The notes below the pieces were generated by a model that was given only the letters and a program-made list of their open reading frames with translations, was not told the DNA's origin and made no database searches. Shown one piece after another: positions 23,415 to 31,461 of a stretch of DNA of 33,501 nt. Both the position numbers and the translations under genes were made by a program. The stretch is taken from positions 1-33,501 of the forward strand of contig RFSG01000020.1 in assembly GCA_009924095.1 (NCBI GenBank). Direction: 5' to 3'. Source of the DNA: Sphingobacteriia bacterium. GTDB lineage: Bacteria; Bacteroidota; Bacteroidia; J057; RFSG01. Numbering within the stretch: the stretch's first letter is position 1; every line of letters starts with the position of its first letter.

Positions 23415-23582
23415 GCAAGTCGGACTTAACATTGATACTTTCATCTTGGTGCAACTTCTTGCAAGTCGGACTTGCAAAAATGAGTAGAAACCTAGTGATC
23501 ATTCTACCTGCAAGTAGGATTACGCATTGGTACTTTCAACTCGGTGCAACTTCTTGCAAGTCGGACTTGCAAAAATGAGTCA
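23415..23582 (+). repeat. 95-bp tandem direct repeat containing the palindromic element
   Basis: Unit 1 spans 23415-23509 and unit 2 begins at 23510. Over the first ~71 bp they differ at about 8 positions by hand count, then diverge just after ATGAGT. Each unit has a half-conserved core at its start (23416, 23511) and a perfect 19-nt palindrome TTGCAAGTCGGACTTGCAA further on (23459-23477 and 23554-23572). The two kinds of site are each exactly 95 bp apart. Confidence 0.85.
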
Positions 23583-23713
23583 GATCCAAGAATCAACCCA
23601 TCTCCCAATCATACCTCCCCCTTCGAACTCCTTAACCCTCCTCCCCAAAACCCCCTCAAGAATATCTAATTCTTAAGAATCTCCCAATTTCATTTCAACT
23701 TTAACTTAATCTC

Positions 23714-26131
23714 ATGAAAAATATTCAAAGGATTTTTATAACGCTTCTCGTTATTAATCCTCTCTTCTCATTATGGGCTCAGGCCCCAATTTCAGTCTTT
23801 ATCAAAGATGCATGGTCTAAAACACCGCTGGATGCAGTGGCAGTTTATCAAAACAATGCCCTAATCGGGTATTCTAATGCCCAGGGAAAGCTAAAACTGA
23901 ACCTTTCTGATAATTCCCCCCTCTTATTGGTAGCTTCAGGATACGATTCCTTATCTATTCAAGTCCCTACCGAAAATCGCCAAGTAGAAGTGCTTTTGGA
24001 ACCTAAATTCAAACAACTCGAACAAACGGTTATTGCGGCAAATCGCGGAGAAGAATCTCTAAGAAAAGTGAATCCTCAAGTTGTTTCCATTCCATTTAAG
24101 GAAATTCGCCAATTTAACCCTCAAACCTCCGCCGATTTACTTCAACTCTCCGGACAAGCCTTCGTACAAAAAAGCCAGCAAGGGGGCGGAAGTCCAGTAT
24201 TGAGAGGATTTGAAGCAAATCGGGTATTACTCGTGATTGATGGAGTCCGCCTGAATAATGCAATTTATAGAGCAGGTCATTTACAAAATGTTATTACGAT
24301 TGATCCTAACTTACTTGAAAGAGCTGAAATTGTTATGGGCCCTTCCTCAGTAATGTATGGCTCGGATGCATTAGGAGGAGTAATTAATTTTCAAACCCGA
24401 GATCCTTTATTGGCAGAAAAAAATCAGAAATTAAGAATCTCCGGAAATTCTTTTACCCGGTATTCTTCTGCAAATCAAGAAAAAACGTTCCATACCTCCT
24501 TAAGTATAGGAGGACAAAAATGGGGCTCCTTATCCTCAATTACAGTTTCTGATTTCGATGATTTGATGAGTGGAAATCAAAGAAATCCAGCTTACGGCGA
24601 CTGGGGCAAAAGAACTTTTTACGTAGAAAGAATTAATAATGTGGATTCCTCGGTAAAAGCAAGTAATGTTAATCTTCAAAAAGGATCTGGATACCAACAA
24701 CTCGATATTCTTCAGAAATTTATCTGGAACCCTAAAGCAAATATTCAACATGGATTGAATTTGCAACTTTCCACCAGTTCTGATGTGCCCAGATATGACC
24801 GTCTAACCCAAACCGCTTCCGGACTCCCAAGATTCTCTGAATGGTATTATGGTCCTCAAAAAAGACAACTAGCCTCCTATCATTATAAAAATAATCGCTC
24901 CACCTTCGCATGGGATAAATTAATCTTTAGAGTATCCGCTCAAGGCATCGAAGAAAGTAGAGTTTCAAGAATATATAGAAGAAATAGTCTTGGATCTCAA
25001 ATCGAAAAGGTAAACGTGTTTAGTACAAATCTTGATTTATCTAAACAAAGTGGAAAGCATGATTTTAGATATGGATTTGAAGGAACATATCAAAAGGTAA
25101 ACTCTACCGCTTCAGCCAAAGATATTCAAGTGGATACTACTTCCAACATTGCAACTCGATACCCCGATGGAGGTTCAATTTATCGCACCTTGGCTGGATA
25201 CTTTTCGCATTCCTGGGAAATAAATAACCACTGGATTTTTAATCAGGGAATCCGAATCTCCGATGTTTGGTTGGAATCAAAATTTGATGACAAAACATAT
25301 TTTCCATTTCTGTTTAATCGCGTAGCCCAGCATAACACTGCTCCAAATGCGTCCATAGGAATTATTTATTTGCCTTCTGAAGATTGGAAGATTTCTTTGT
25401 CTGGATCTTCTGGATTCAGAGCCCCAAATGTGGATGATATGGGGAAAGTTTTTGAATCTACCCCCGGTCAAGTTATTATTCCAAATCCCTCTCTACGACC
25501 TGAATATGCTTGGAATGGTGAATTAGGAATCACTCGCTTCTGGAATCAAAATACTAAAGTTGAGTTGGTAGGATGGTATACTTTATTACAAAATGCAATT
25601 ACAACGGGGAAAACTCAATTAGCAGGGCAGGATAGTATTATCTTTCAAGGGGTAAAAAGTCGAGTTACTTCTCAAACAAATGCACAAGAAGCTTACCTCG
25701 CCGGAGGCTCTGCAAGTATTGAATCTCAAGTCACGAAACACTTTAAAATTAGTTCTTCACTTAATTATACTTATGGAAGAATTAAAACAGATACGGTTGA
25801 TTATCCTTTGGATCATATTCCCCCAGTTTATGGAAAAACTTCCTTTAGACTTCAACATGGAAAGTTCAAAGGTGAATTTTTTATGCTGTATTCAGGAGCA
25901 AAAAGAATCAAAGATTACAACCTAATTGGGGAAGATAATTTTTCAAATGCAACCCCATTTGGAATGCCCGCTTGGTGCACTTTCAATCTTAGAACTTCCT
26001 ATCAAATTAATAATTTGGTTTGGGTTCAAGTCGGACTTGACAACTTGTTAGATACCCATTATCGTCAATTCTCATCTAACATCAGTGCTCCGGGAAGAAA
26101 TCTTCAACTTACGCTTAGGGCTGATTTCTAA
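23714..26131 (+). CDS. TonB-dependent outer-membrane receptor, haem/haemoglobin type
   Basis: The 805-residue protein has a signal peptide (1-23, ending SLWAQ), a carboxypeptidase-D-like regulatory domain (~25-98), a plug domain (~115-225; QKSQQGGGSPVLRGFEANRV, LLVIDGVRLNNAIYRAGH, GPSSVMYGSDALGG) and a 22-strand-type barrel ending in Phe (LTLRADF), the usual outer-membrane assembly signal. The plug motifs match the haemoglobin/transferrin/lactoferrin receptor group, which suggests uptake of haem or an iron complex, although the ligand cannot be read from the sequence. The N-box-like VGLDNLLDTHYRQF near the C-terminus is typical. It stands alone downstream of the repeat region and converges with a metalloprotease gene, overlapping it by 60 bp. 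Confidence 0.9.
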   Translation: MKNIQRIFITLLVINPLFSLWAQAPISVFIKDAWSKTPLDAVAVYQNNALIGYSNAQGKLKLNLSDNSPLLLVASGYDSLSIQVPTENRQVEVLLEPKFKQLEQTVIAANRGEESLRKVNPQVVSIPFKEIRQFNPQTSADLLQLSGQAFVQKSQQGGGSPVLRGFEANRVLLVIDGVRLNNAIYRAGHLQNVITIDPNLLERAEIVMGPSSVMYGSDALGGVINFQTRDPLLAEKNQKLRISGNSFTRYSSANQEKTFHTSLSIGGQKWGSLSSITVSDFDDLMSGNQRNPAYGDWGKRTFYVERINNVDSSVKASNVNLQKGSGYQQLDILQKFIWNPKANIQHGLNLQLSTSSDVPRYDRLTQTASGLPRFSEWYYGPQKRQLASYHYKNNRSTFAWDKLIFRVSAQGIEESRVSRIYRRNSLGSQIEKVNVFSTNLDLSKQSGKHDFRYGFEGTYQKVNSTASAKDIQVDTTSNIATRYPDGGSIYRTLAGYFSHSWEINNHWIFNQGIRISDVWLESKFDDKTYFPFLFNRVAQHNTAPNASIGIIYLPSEDWKISLSGSSGFRAPNVDDMGKVFESTPGQVIIPNPSLRPEYAWNGELGITRFWNQNTKVELVGWYTLLQNAITTGKTQLAGQDSIIFQGVKSRVTSQTNAQEAYLAGGSASIESQVTKHFKISSSLNYTYGRIKTDTVDYPLDHIPPVYGKTSFRLQHGKFKGEFFMLYSGAKRIKDYNLIGEDNFSNATPFGMPAWCTFNLRTSYQINNLVWVQVGLDNLLDTHYRQFSSNISAPGRNLQLTLRADF
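26026..26040. repeat. Copy of the palindromic core inside the receptor coding sequence
   Basis: TCAAGTCGGACTTGA contains the exact 13-nt core seen four times 2.5 kb upstream, here with 7-bp arms. It encodes part of the conserved VQVGLD segment of the receptor barrel (about residues 771-775), so the protein motif is natural while the codon choice matches the repeat. Confidence 0.6.
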
Positions 26132-28018
26132 ATTTTTATCTACCACTTTTGCACTTCGATGCAAAAAATGAAGTTGGGAGGGTTCGGCTAAAAGCCGCCC
26201 TCCCTTTTCAATTTTTATAGATGCATTTTTATCTAGATAAATATGGGCTCCTGCCGATGCCATCAATGAACATTTCCGATTGATAACTAAAGAAGACCCT
26301 TTCCCAATGTATATACTGGCTAAACTGTCAACTCTTAAATGCCCGGCTGGAAAGGTATCCTGCATTCTCATAAAAGAACCAGACATAACCAACTCTAATA
26401 TCTTACCTGAATTAATATGTAATGAATCCCGTAAACGAATATCTCCACTCCAACGAACAGATCTTTCAATGGTATAATCATTAAAACGTAATGCCAATCG
26501 AATGGAATCTGGATACATAGCAAGTACCTTAACTCTAATTCCATTTAACTCCGTAATGGGATGACGTAAATATTTACCATTACTTCCTGAAGCAGGATTA
26601 GTATCAATTCCGAAATCATTTCTTCCATCTTCTGTTGTAAACCCATCTCCTCCATCTCCTAAATAATGAATTAATTCCTCCGGCTGATCTCCTTCCACCA
26701 TAAATACCGGAGCCCCTAAAACATCATTCCGGTCTAATCTTCCATTTAAATCTTTATCCAAAAAAACAGCATCTCTATCTCCAAAACCCAATAAAGGATT
26801 GGAAGATAGTTTCCGCATATGCCAATGATTTCCACAACAAACCGTAGGTTTTTTTTCTAAGGCTTGATAATCGTATCTCCCATCTGCTTCTTCTACGTCT
26901 AAATGATGCGGTCCCCGATCTCCGGTCTGGTGAAGAATAAATAAAGCTGGTAAAGTGGAATCCACATGATCAAATACACTCTTGTTATTATGAAATTCTA
27001 ATAAATAATATTGTTGTTCTACATTCGGAATAATGATTTTAACCGATGCGCCGGTAGTTACAAAATCTGTTAAAGTAATTTCACAATTACTATCTTTTTC
27101 TGCTCGAAATATATGACTGAATTTTCCCCAACTTAAAAAATCACGATCCCAACTATTTACACAAATACTACTACTTCCACTAGCCGATGCCATTCCCCAA
27201 CCTCCGTGGGCATTTAAGTCGGGCCCACCCAAATTATCATTCGTTGCCGAATAATGCCATAAAGTAAGAAAATGGCCAGTTTCATGTTTAATGTATTCCA
27301 AGGTAGTTTGCTCACTTAAAGTTCCAGCTCCATTAACAATTAATCCCGACATTAAGGATCCTCCATGTACAAATAGTGAATCCCCAACAGGCATCATGCC
27401 TCCATGAAGGGCAGCAATGCCCGCACTCGTGCCGGTCCACCCATATTTAGAATTTACCTTTGGTGGACTATCCCGAAACAACAAAACAATATGGTCAATT
27501 ATTTTATCGGGTTTTTTTACCCAATTTTTTTCTTGCCTTCCCCATTGATCATATAATTTCCAATTCACCTTCCCAGTGGCTGCCACTTTTTTGATCACCT
27601 CTTCTGTAATCGCTGTATATCCCCCTTTAATATGATAATACTCCATTAAAGAATCTAAGGTGATAACATCTTGAAATACCTCTCCATAATAAACCATTCT
27701 TCCGAAGGAGGCCTCATAAAAATGCGCACTTAAACTTCCAGTAGGAAAATGATCTGGGGTGGGAGAGACGATTTTCTTTAAAAAATCTGGAGCCTTTTGT
27801 GATCCAATAGGCCAACGACTATGTTCTTCCTTCTCTTCCTCACTGCGAAATTGTACACACAAATAAAGAACTCGAAGCGTATCAAATACGGGTATGTTAA
27901 ATCCTTTCGAATAATCAATTGGCGTGGAATCAGGTTTTTCAAAACGATAAAACTGTTGACCTTCAACATTTAAATGCAGACCTAATACAATACCTAAGAT
28001 TACTGTTAAATAATTCAT
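26072..28018 (-). CDS. Secreted M6-like zinc metalloprotease
   Basis: From ATG 28018 the protein has 648 residues with a signal peptide (MNYLTVILGIVLGLHLNVEG). The 28051 start would put 11 odd residues before it. An M6-like layout is visible: SLSAHFYEASFGRMVYYGEV, then the zinc motif HETGHFLTLWH (His245, Glu246, His249, with His255 as possible third ligand), GGWGMAS, and HHLDVEEADGRYD. An EF-hand/dockerin-like loop, DKDLNGRLDRND, lies at ~421-433. A C-terminal stretch of short beta repeats (IYIGKGSSLVI, IYLDKNASIKI) follows. No clear T9SS tail is seen. The last ~44 residues read through the terminator of the opposite receptor gene and 60 bp into it. It may degrade host or environmental proteins. 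Family assignment rests on motifs only. Confidence 0.75.
   Translation of the reverse strand: MNYLTVILGIVLGLHLNVEGQQFYRFEKPDSTPIDYSKGFNIPVFDTLRVLYLCVQFRSEEEKEEHSRWPIGSQKAPDFLKKIVSPTPDHFPTGSLSAHFYEASFGRMVYYGEVFQDVITLDSLMEYYHIKGGYTAITEEVIKKVAATGKVNWKLYDQWGRQEKNWVKKPDKIIDHIVLLFRDSPPKVNSKYGWTGTSAGIAALHGGMMPVGDSLFVHGGSLMSGLIVNGAGTLSEQTTLEYIKHETGHFLTLWHYSATNDNLGGPDLNAHGGWGMASASGSSSICVNSWDRDFLSWGKFSHIFRAEKDSNCEITLTDFVTTGASVKIIIPNVEQQYYLLEFHNNKSVFDHVDSTLPALFILHQTGDRGPHHLDVEEADGRYDYQALEKKPTVCCGNHWHMRKLSSNPLLGFGDRDAVFLDKDLNGRLDRNDVLGAPVFMVEGDQPEELIHYLGDGGDGFTTEDGRNDFGIDTNPASGSNGKYLRHPITELNGIRVKVLAMYPDSIRLALRFNDYTIERSVRWSGDIRLRDSLHINSGKILELVMSGSFMRMQDTFPAGHLRVDSLASIYIGKGSSLVINRKCSLMASAGAHIYLDKNASIKIEKGGRLLAEPSQLHFLHRSAKVVDKNLEISPKRKLKISSRSTDVR
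26176..26214 (+). terminator. Intrinsic terminator of the TonB receptor gene
   Basis: GGGAGGG (26176-26182) and CGGCT (26185-26189) pair with AGCCG (26193-26197) and CCCTCCC (26198-26204), with a TT bulge and an AAA loop, followed by TTTTCAATTTTT. A second 7-bp stem, TTTTGCA/TGCAAAA, lies just before it at 26147-26166. Both stems lie inside the opposite-strand metalloprotease reading frame. Confidence 0.75.
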
Positions 28019-28075
28019 GCCCCATGTTACTAAAAAATCACCAGTTAACAACGGAAATCTTTCATCTTTGTATAT

Positions 28076-28693
28076 ATGGTTTTTAAAATATTCATCTTTC
28101 TTTTAAGCTGGAAGCTATTGATGCTTTCAGGGCAAATGGATACCCTACGAAATGTAAGATTCCCTTTTTTTCCTGGATATACAACTGTATTAAAGGGATA
28201 TAGAATAAAAAATAATGCCGCTAAGTATGATTCTTTGCCTCTGATATTTACACAAAAATTAAAGGATATTGAACTCAATTCTCACACCGCAAATTTTGAA
28301 ATTATTATCCAATTAGGTTCTACTTCTTCCACCGGTTTTTATCAATTAATTCGCAAACCATCAGGTATAGTCTATTCAAAGGTGGATAAGTATTTATTAA
28401 TTATTTTCCCTTATTCTATTTGGAAAGGATTATCCTGGGAAAATAAAATTGAAAAACAAAAATTCAGAATGCGAGTGGAAAATGTCGATACCCTAATCAA
28501 TACTCCTTTTGGTAGTCATCGGTGTTTTGTAATTCGCAATGAATGTAAGAATATGAAAATAGAGGAAAAAAAATATACTTCTTTAATATTAGATTTTTAT
28601 GACCCCCAAATTGGAAGGATATTTACTCCCAATAAAAGAAATATATTGATAGAAGAGAATATTGAGTTAATTTATTTTAATATTGATAATTAA
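28076..28693 (+). CDS. Hypothetical exported protein
   Basis: The 205-residue protein has a hydrophobic N-terminus (VFKIFIFLLSWKLLMLSGQ) that could be a signal peptide, then a beta-rich body with no family I recognise. Phrases such as GLSWENKI and INTPFGSHRCFVIRNE resemble small Bacteroidota proteins in which a property of an input is measured as a difference, but I cannot assign a role. It is divergent from the metalloprotease, with only 57 bp between the start codons, so they may share control. CATCTTTG lies 5 nt before ATG 28076 and is one mismatch from the -7 consensus. It converges on the MBL hydrolase gene. Confidence 0.6.
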   Translation: MVFKIFIFLLSWKLLMLSGQMDTLRNVRFPFFPGYTTVLKGYRIKNNAAKYDSLPLIFTQKLKDIELNSHTANFEIIIQLGSTSSTGFYQLIRKPSGIVYSKVDKYLLIIFPYSIWKGLSWENKIEKQKFRMRVENVDTLINTPFGSHRCFVIRNECKNMKIEEKKYTSLILDFYDPQIGRIFTPNKRNILIEENIELIYFNIDN

Positions 28694-28702
28694 TTTCAAT
28701 AA

Positions 28703-29545
28703 TTAATTATCCGTTAATTTAAATTTTTCTCCAGCAGTAAATCCCCCTTTTTCATTTTTGATTACCTCAACACATTCATGGATAGGGTCATGTTCTAAAA
28801 ATAAATAAAATTCTCCCTGGGCTGCTGATTCTAAAATAGGCAATCGTTCTGATAAGGTTACCAACGGCCTTACATCATACGACATTACAAAGGGTAAGGG
28901 TAAATGTCCAACAGTCGGAAATAAATCAGCTGCAAATAAATATTTTTTATTATTCCAGGTAATTAGCGGTAATTGTTGTGCCTCAGTATGCCCGTTTATT
29001 ACGATTAATTCCATCCAAGGAAATAAATCTACATTTTGTTCTAATTCAATTAATTGTCCGGAAGAAACTAACGGTTGAATATTTTCATTCAGAAAGGATG
29101 CTTTTTCTCTGGGATTGGGAGCTAATGCCCAGCTTAAATGATTCTTTTGAACATAATAATTCGCATTTACAAAAGCTGGGCGGGCTTTTTCCCCAGGAAT
29201 TTCCCACTCTGTAGAACCGCCACAATGATCAAAATGCAAATGAGTAAGAATAACATCTGTTATATCTTTCCTTGTAAATCCGAGCTTCTCAAGCGAAATA
29301 TCTAAAGTTATTCGATTATCAATGGCATAATTCGCCGCAAATTTTGAATCGGATTTAGTTCCAATCCCAGTATCAATTAATATTAATCGATTATTATCCT
29401 CAATTAATAAACAACGCGCAGCCATATCAATTCTATTGTTTTCATCAGCAGGATTGGTGCGTTGCCACAATACTTTTGGAACAACGCCAAACATTGCGCC
29501 TCCATCAAGTTTAAATCTTCCGGTTTCTATTGCGTGTAATAGCAT
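28703..29545 (-). CDS. MBL-fold metallohydrolase
   Basis: The 280-residue cytoplasmic protein has the metallo-beta-lactamase signature THLHFDHCGG (His102, His104, Asp106, His107), a further histidine in INGHTEAQQ, an aspartate in LFAADLFP and a C-terminal histidine in LEHDP, together the full binuclear zinc site. The N-terminal GGAMFGVVPKVLW is typical of a subgroup that includes lactonase-like enzymes (YtnP-type), but many members have other substrates. No signal peptide is seen. The TMTC-like gene lies 42 bp upstream on the same strand, so they may form an operon. Substrate unknown. Confidence 0.85.
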   Translation of the reverse strand: MLLHAIETGRFKLDGGAMFGVVPKVLWQRTNPADENNRIDMAARCLLIEDNNRLILIDTGIGTKSDSKFAANYAIDNRITLDISLEKLGFTRKDITDVILTHLHFDHCGGSTEWEIPGEKARPAFVNANYYVQKNHLSWALAPNPREKASFLNENIQPLVSSGQLIELEQNVDLFPWMELIVINGHTEAQQLPLITWNNKKYLFAADLFPTVGHLPLPFVMSYDVRPLVTLSERLPILESAAQGEFYLFLEHDPIHECVEVIKNEKGGFTAGEKFKLTDN

Positions 29546-29587
29546 GTCGATTAGTAAATTAAAAAGAAATAATTTAATAAAATTCCT

Positions 29588-31375
29588 TTAATTAGATTGT
29601 TGGATGAATATCAAATTGTTTTTTGAATTATTCGCCGAAATAGTATCATTCTTTTTTAAATGAATTTGAATCGCCTGCTCCATATCTTGAATCGCTTTTT
29701 GCTTGTCTCCTAATTGATTCAAGGCTAATCCACGATTATGAAAAGCCTGAGCATTTAAAGGATCTAATTCTATCGCCAAGGTAAAACTATTTACCGCTCC
29801 GGATAAATCTCCTGTCATGGCTTGTGCATTGCCCAAATTAGTACAGGCCTCAAAATAAGTAGGATTAATTTCTAATGCTTTTTTAAAATCTAAAATAGCT
29901 TCTTTTATTTTCCCAGTTTGAGCTCTTACATTTCCTCGATTATACCAAAAAACTGCCTTTTTTCCTCCTAAATCTATCGCTCTGCTAAAATCCTTTTCTG
30001 CATTTACAAAATCTCCTAAATCCGATTTAAGACATCCCCGATTATAATAAGCATCTATATAAATCGGAAAAAGCTCAATGGCATGGGTATAGTCTAATAA
30101 GGCTTCTTGTTTTTTTCCTGCGGCTTGTAATGCAATTGCACGATTATTATAGGCCACAAAATATTTCTCAGGATATTCTGAAATCATATTATTCCATAAG
30201 GATAGACTGGTTTTCCAAACGGGTAATCTTTGCCAGGTAAATCCACCAGAAACCAAAATCCAAATCCCTAAAATAGGTAATCCTATTCGGTAAGGGAGTT
30301 TCTCAATTCTTTGACTTACCCACAACAATAATCCTATTCCGGCGAGATACATATATCGGTCTGACCATAATGCCTCTCCCACAGGTAAAAGTTGCAATAC
30401 AGGCAGTATTAATATCACCCAAAGAAATAATCCTTCAGCTGACCATTTTTTAAAATATAGTCCAACGGCCCCTAGGAAAACTAACATACCCATAGCAACG
30501 GCATATAAAATATAATCCCCATAGTCAGGATAAGGATAAAAATTACTTAATCCGGTAGGAATCCAAAATTGTCGAAAATATTGAGCTAATGCATACAAGG
30601 CATAAACAGGCCTTAAATAAATTGGAAAGGTTTGAGATACTTTAATGGATTCCGTTTCTTGTTGGGCTAAAACAGCAATAACTCCGAATCCAATGGCAAT
30701 CAAAACAAAAGTTATTAAATAAAGTTTTGTTCGAATGGATTTCCAACTTCCGTCTCTGTAAGCTTCAAATGCTAGTAAGATGGGAAAAGTTACAGCCATC
30801 CCTTTGGATAATAAAGCGGCAATAAAGGCTAGCCCAACCCAGATTATTGCCCAGGGGGTAGATTTTTGAAGCCGCCAACTTAAAATCCCTAGTAAATAAA
30901 AAAAAGTATATAGCACATCCTTGCGTTCGGATATCCAAGCAACTGATTCTACCCGCTGAGGATGAAAACTAAATAATAACCCAATCCCAACGGCAACCCA
31001 TCCCGACTTTACATAAGGCCTTATCCACCAAACTATTAGAAAAGAATTTAAAGAATGAAATAAGATGGAAGTCAAATGAAAATTCATGGGTTTCCCTTTC
31101 CCTAAAATTTCATCCAGATGTAAAGATAAAGTGGTAAGGGGATGATAATTACCCATTAAATAGGTTGTGAAATGTTCGTAAAAAGAAGGGAAGGGTAGCT
31201 TAAGTAAAGGGTTTAACAAAATATACCCTTCATCATCCCAATTGGTGAACTGAAAATTAAGCGCTGATTTAAATAATAGAAAAGTTAAAACCGCTACGCC
31301 CAAGGATGCCCATTTCCAATTATTATCCTTTTCAAAGGAAAAATTAGGGCGTTTAGAATGCGTTGAGGTGGACAT
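29588..31375 (-). CDS. TMTC-like polytopic membrane protein with C-terminal TPRs
   Basis: The 595-residue protein has an N-terminal half of about 9-11 membrane segments and a C-terminal TPR array (~395-590, five to six repeats such as NRAIALQAAGKKQEALLDY and NLGNAQAMTGDLSGAVNSF). The membrane part shows the GT-C-type acidic motif FTNWDDEGYI (Asp47, Asp48) in the first loop and FHPQRVESVAWISERKDV, both typical of bacterial relatives of TMTC O-mannosyltransferases. It likely transfers a sugar from a lipid-linked donor to proteins or glycans on the outer face of the inner membrane, but no bacterial substrate can be named. A TAccTTTG box lies upstream; the gene is divergent from mpl. Confidence 0.8.
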   Translation of the reverse strand: MSTSTHSKRPNFSFEKDNNWKWASLGVAVLTFLLFKSALNFQFTNWDDEGYILLNPLLKLPFPSFYEHFTTYLMGNYHPLTTLSLHLDEILGKGKPMNFHLTSILFHSLNSFLIVWWIRPYVKSGWVAVGIGLLFSFHPQRVESVAWISERKDVLYTFFYLLGILSWRLQKSTPWAIIWVGLAFIAALLSKGMAVTFPILLAFEAYRDGSWKSIRTKLYLITFVLIAIGFGVIAVLAQQETESIKVSQTFPIYLRPVYALYALAQYFRQFWIPTGLSNFYPYPDYGDYILYAVAMGMLVFLGAVGLYFKKWSAEGLFLWVILILPVLQLLPVGEALWSDRYMYLAGIGLLLWVSQRIEKLPYRIGLPILGIWILVSGGFTWQRLPVWKTSLSLWNNMISEYPEKYFVAYNNRAIALQAAGKKQEALLDYTHAIELFPIYIDAYYNRGCLKSDLGDFVNAEKDFSRAIDLGGKKAVFWYNRGNVRAQTGKIKEAILDFKKALEINPTYFEACTNLGNAQAMTGDLSGAVNSFTLAIELDPLNAQAFHNRGLALNQLGDKQKAIQDMEQAIQIHLKKNDTISANNSKNNLIFIQQSN

Positions 31376-31392
31376 AAAATTGAGTTCTCAGG

Positions 31393-31400
31393 CAAAGGTA
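31393..31400 (-). promoter_or_regulatory. Possible -7 box (TACCTTTG) for the TMTC-like gene
   Basis: CAAAGGTA on the plus strand is TACCTTTG on the minus strand, an exact match to TAnnTTTG, 17 nt upstream of ATG 31375. No TTG is found at the usual -33 spacing. Confidence 0.4.
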
Positions 31401-31461
31401 AAAAGGTAACAGATTTTTAATCTTGAAAATTAAAATTAAGTTTGCGCTTAAAGATTCTAGA

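Larger units (their letters stand above)
23121..23713. other. 593-bp gene-free region with a palindromic repeat family
   Basis: No convincing gene was found; short frames crossing it have no start context or family resemblance. It contains four copies or near copies of the palindromic core CAAGTCGGACTTG plus one degraded copy, a 95-bp direct repeat (23415-23582), a 9-bp hairpin at 23331-23351 and a C-rich stretch (about 23606-23655). A short palindrome, ATTCTTAAGAAT, lies at 23669-23680. It ends at the start of the TonB-dependent receptor gene. No TAnnTTTG promoter box is seen in the last 130 bp. Confidence 0.7.

Noticed and set aside
23459..23477. Palindrome as an intrinsic terminator
   Set aside because: The 8-bp stem could form in RNA, but it is followed by A residues on the plus strand and by no T-run on the minus strand.
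23381..23578. 65-codon plus-strand frame across the palindromic array
   Set aside because: Its product contains the same phrase twice simply because it reads the 95-bp repeat twice. No start context, family or signal sequence supports it.
23251..23582. CRISPR array
   Set aside because: The sequence between palindromes is itself repeated between the two units rather than variable, there are too few units, and no cas gene is nearby.
25680..25925. 81-codon plus-strand frame inside the TonB receptor gene
   Set aside because: It lies in another frame of a clearly coding region and shows no recognisable motif.
28063..28070. CATCTTTG as a promoter for the gene at 28076
   Set aside because: One mismatch to TAnnTTTG, no -33 TTG at a fitting distance and only 5 nt to the start codon; too weak to list as a feature.
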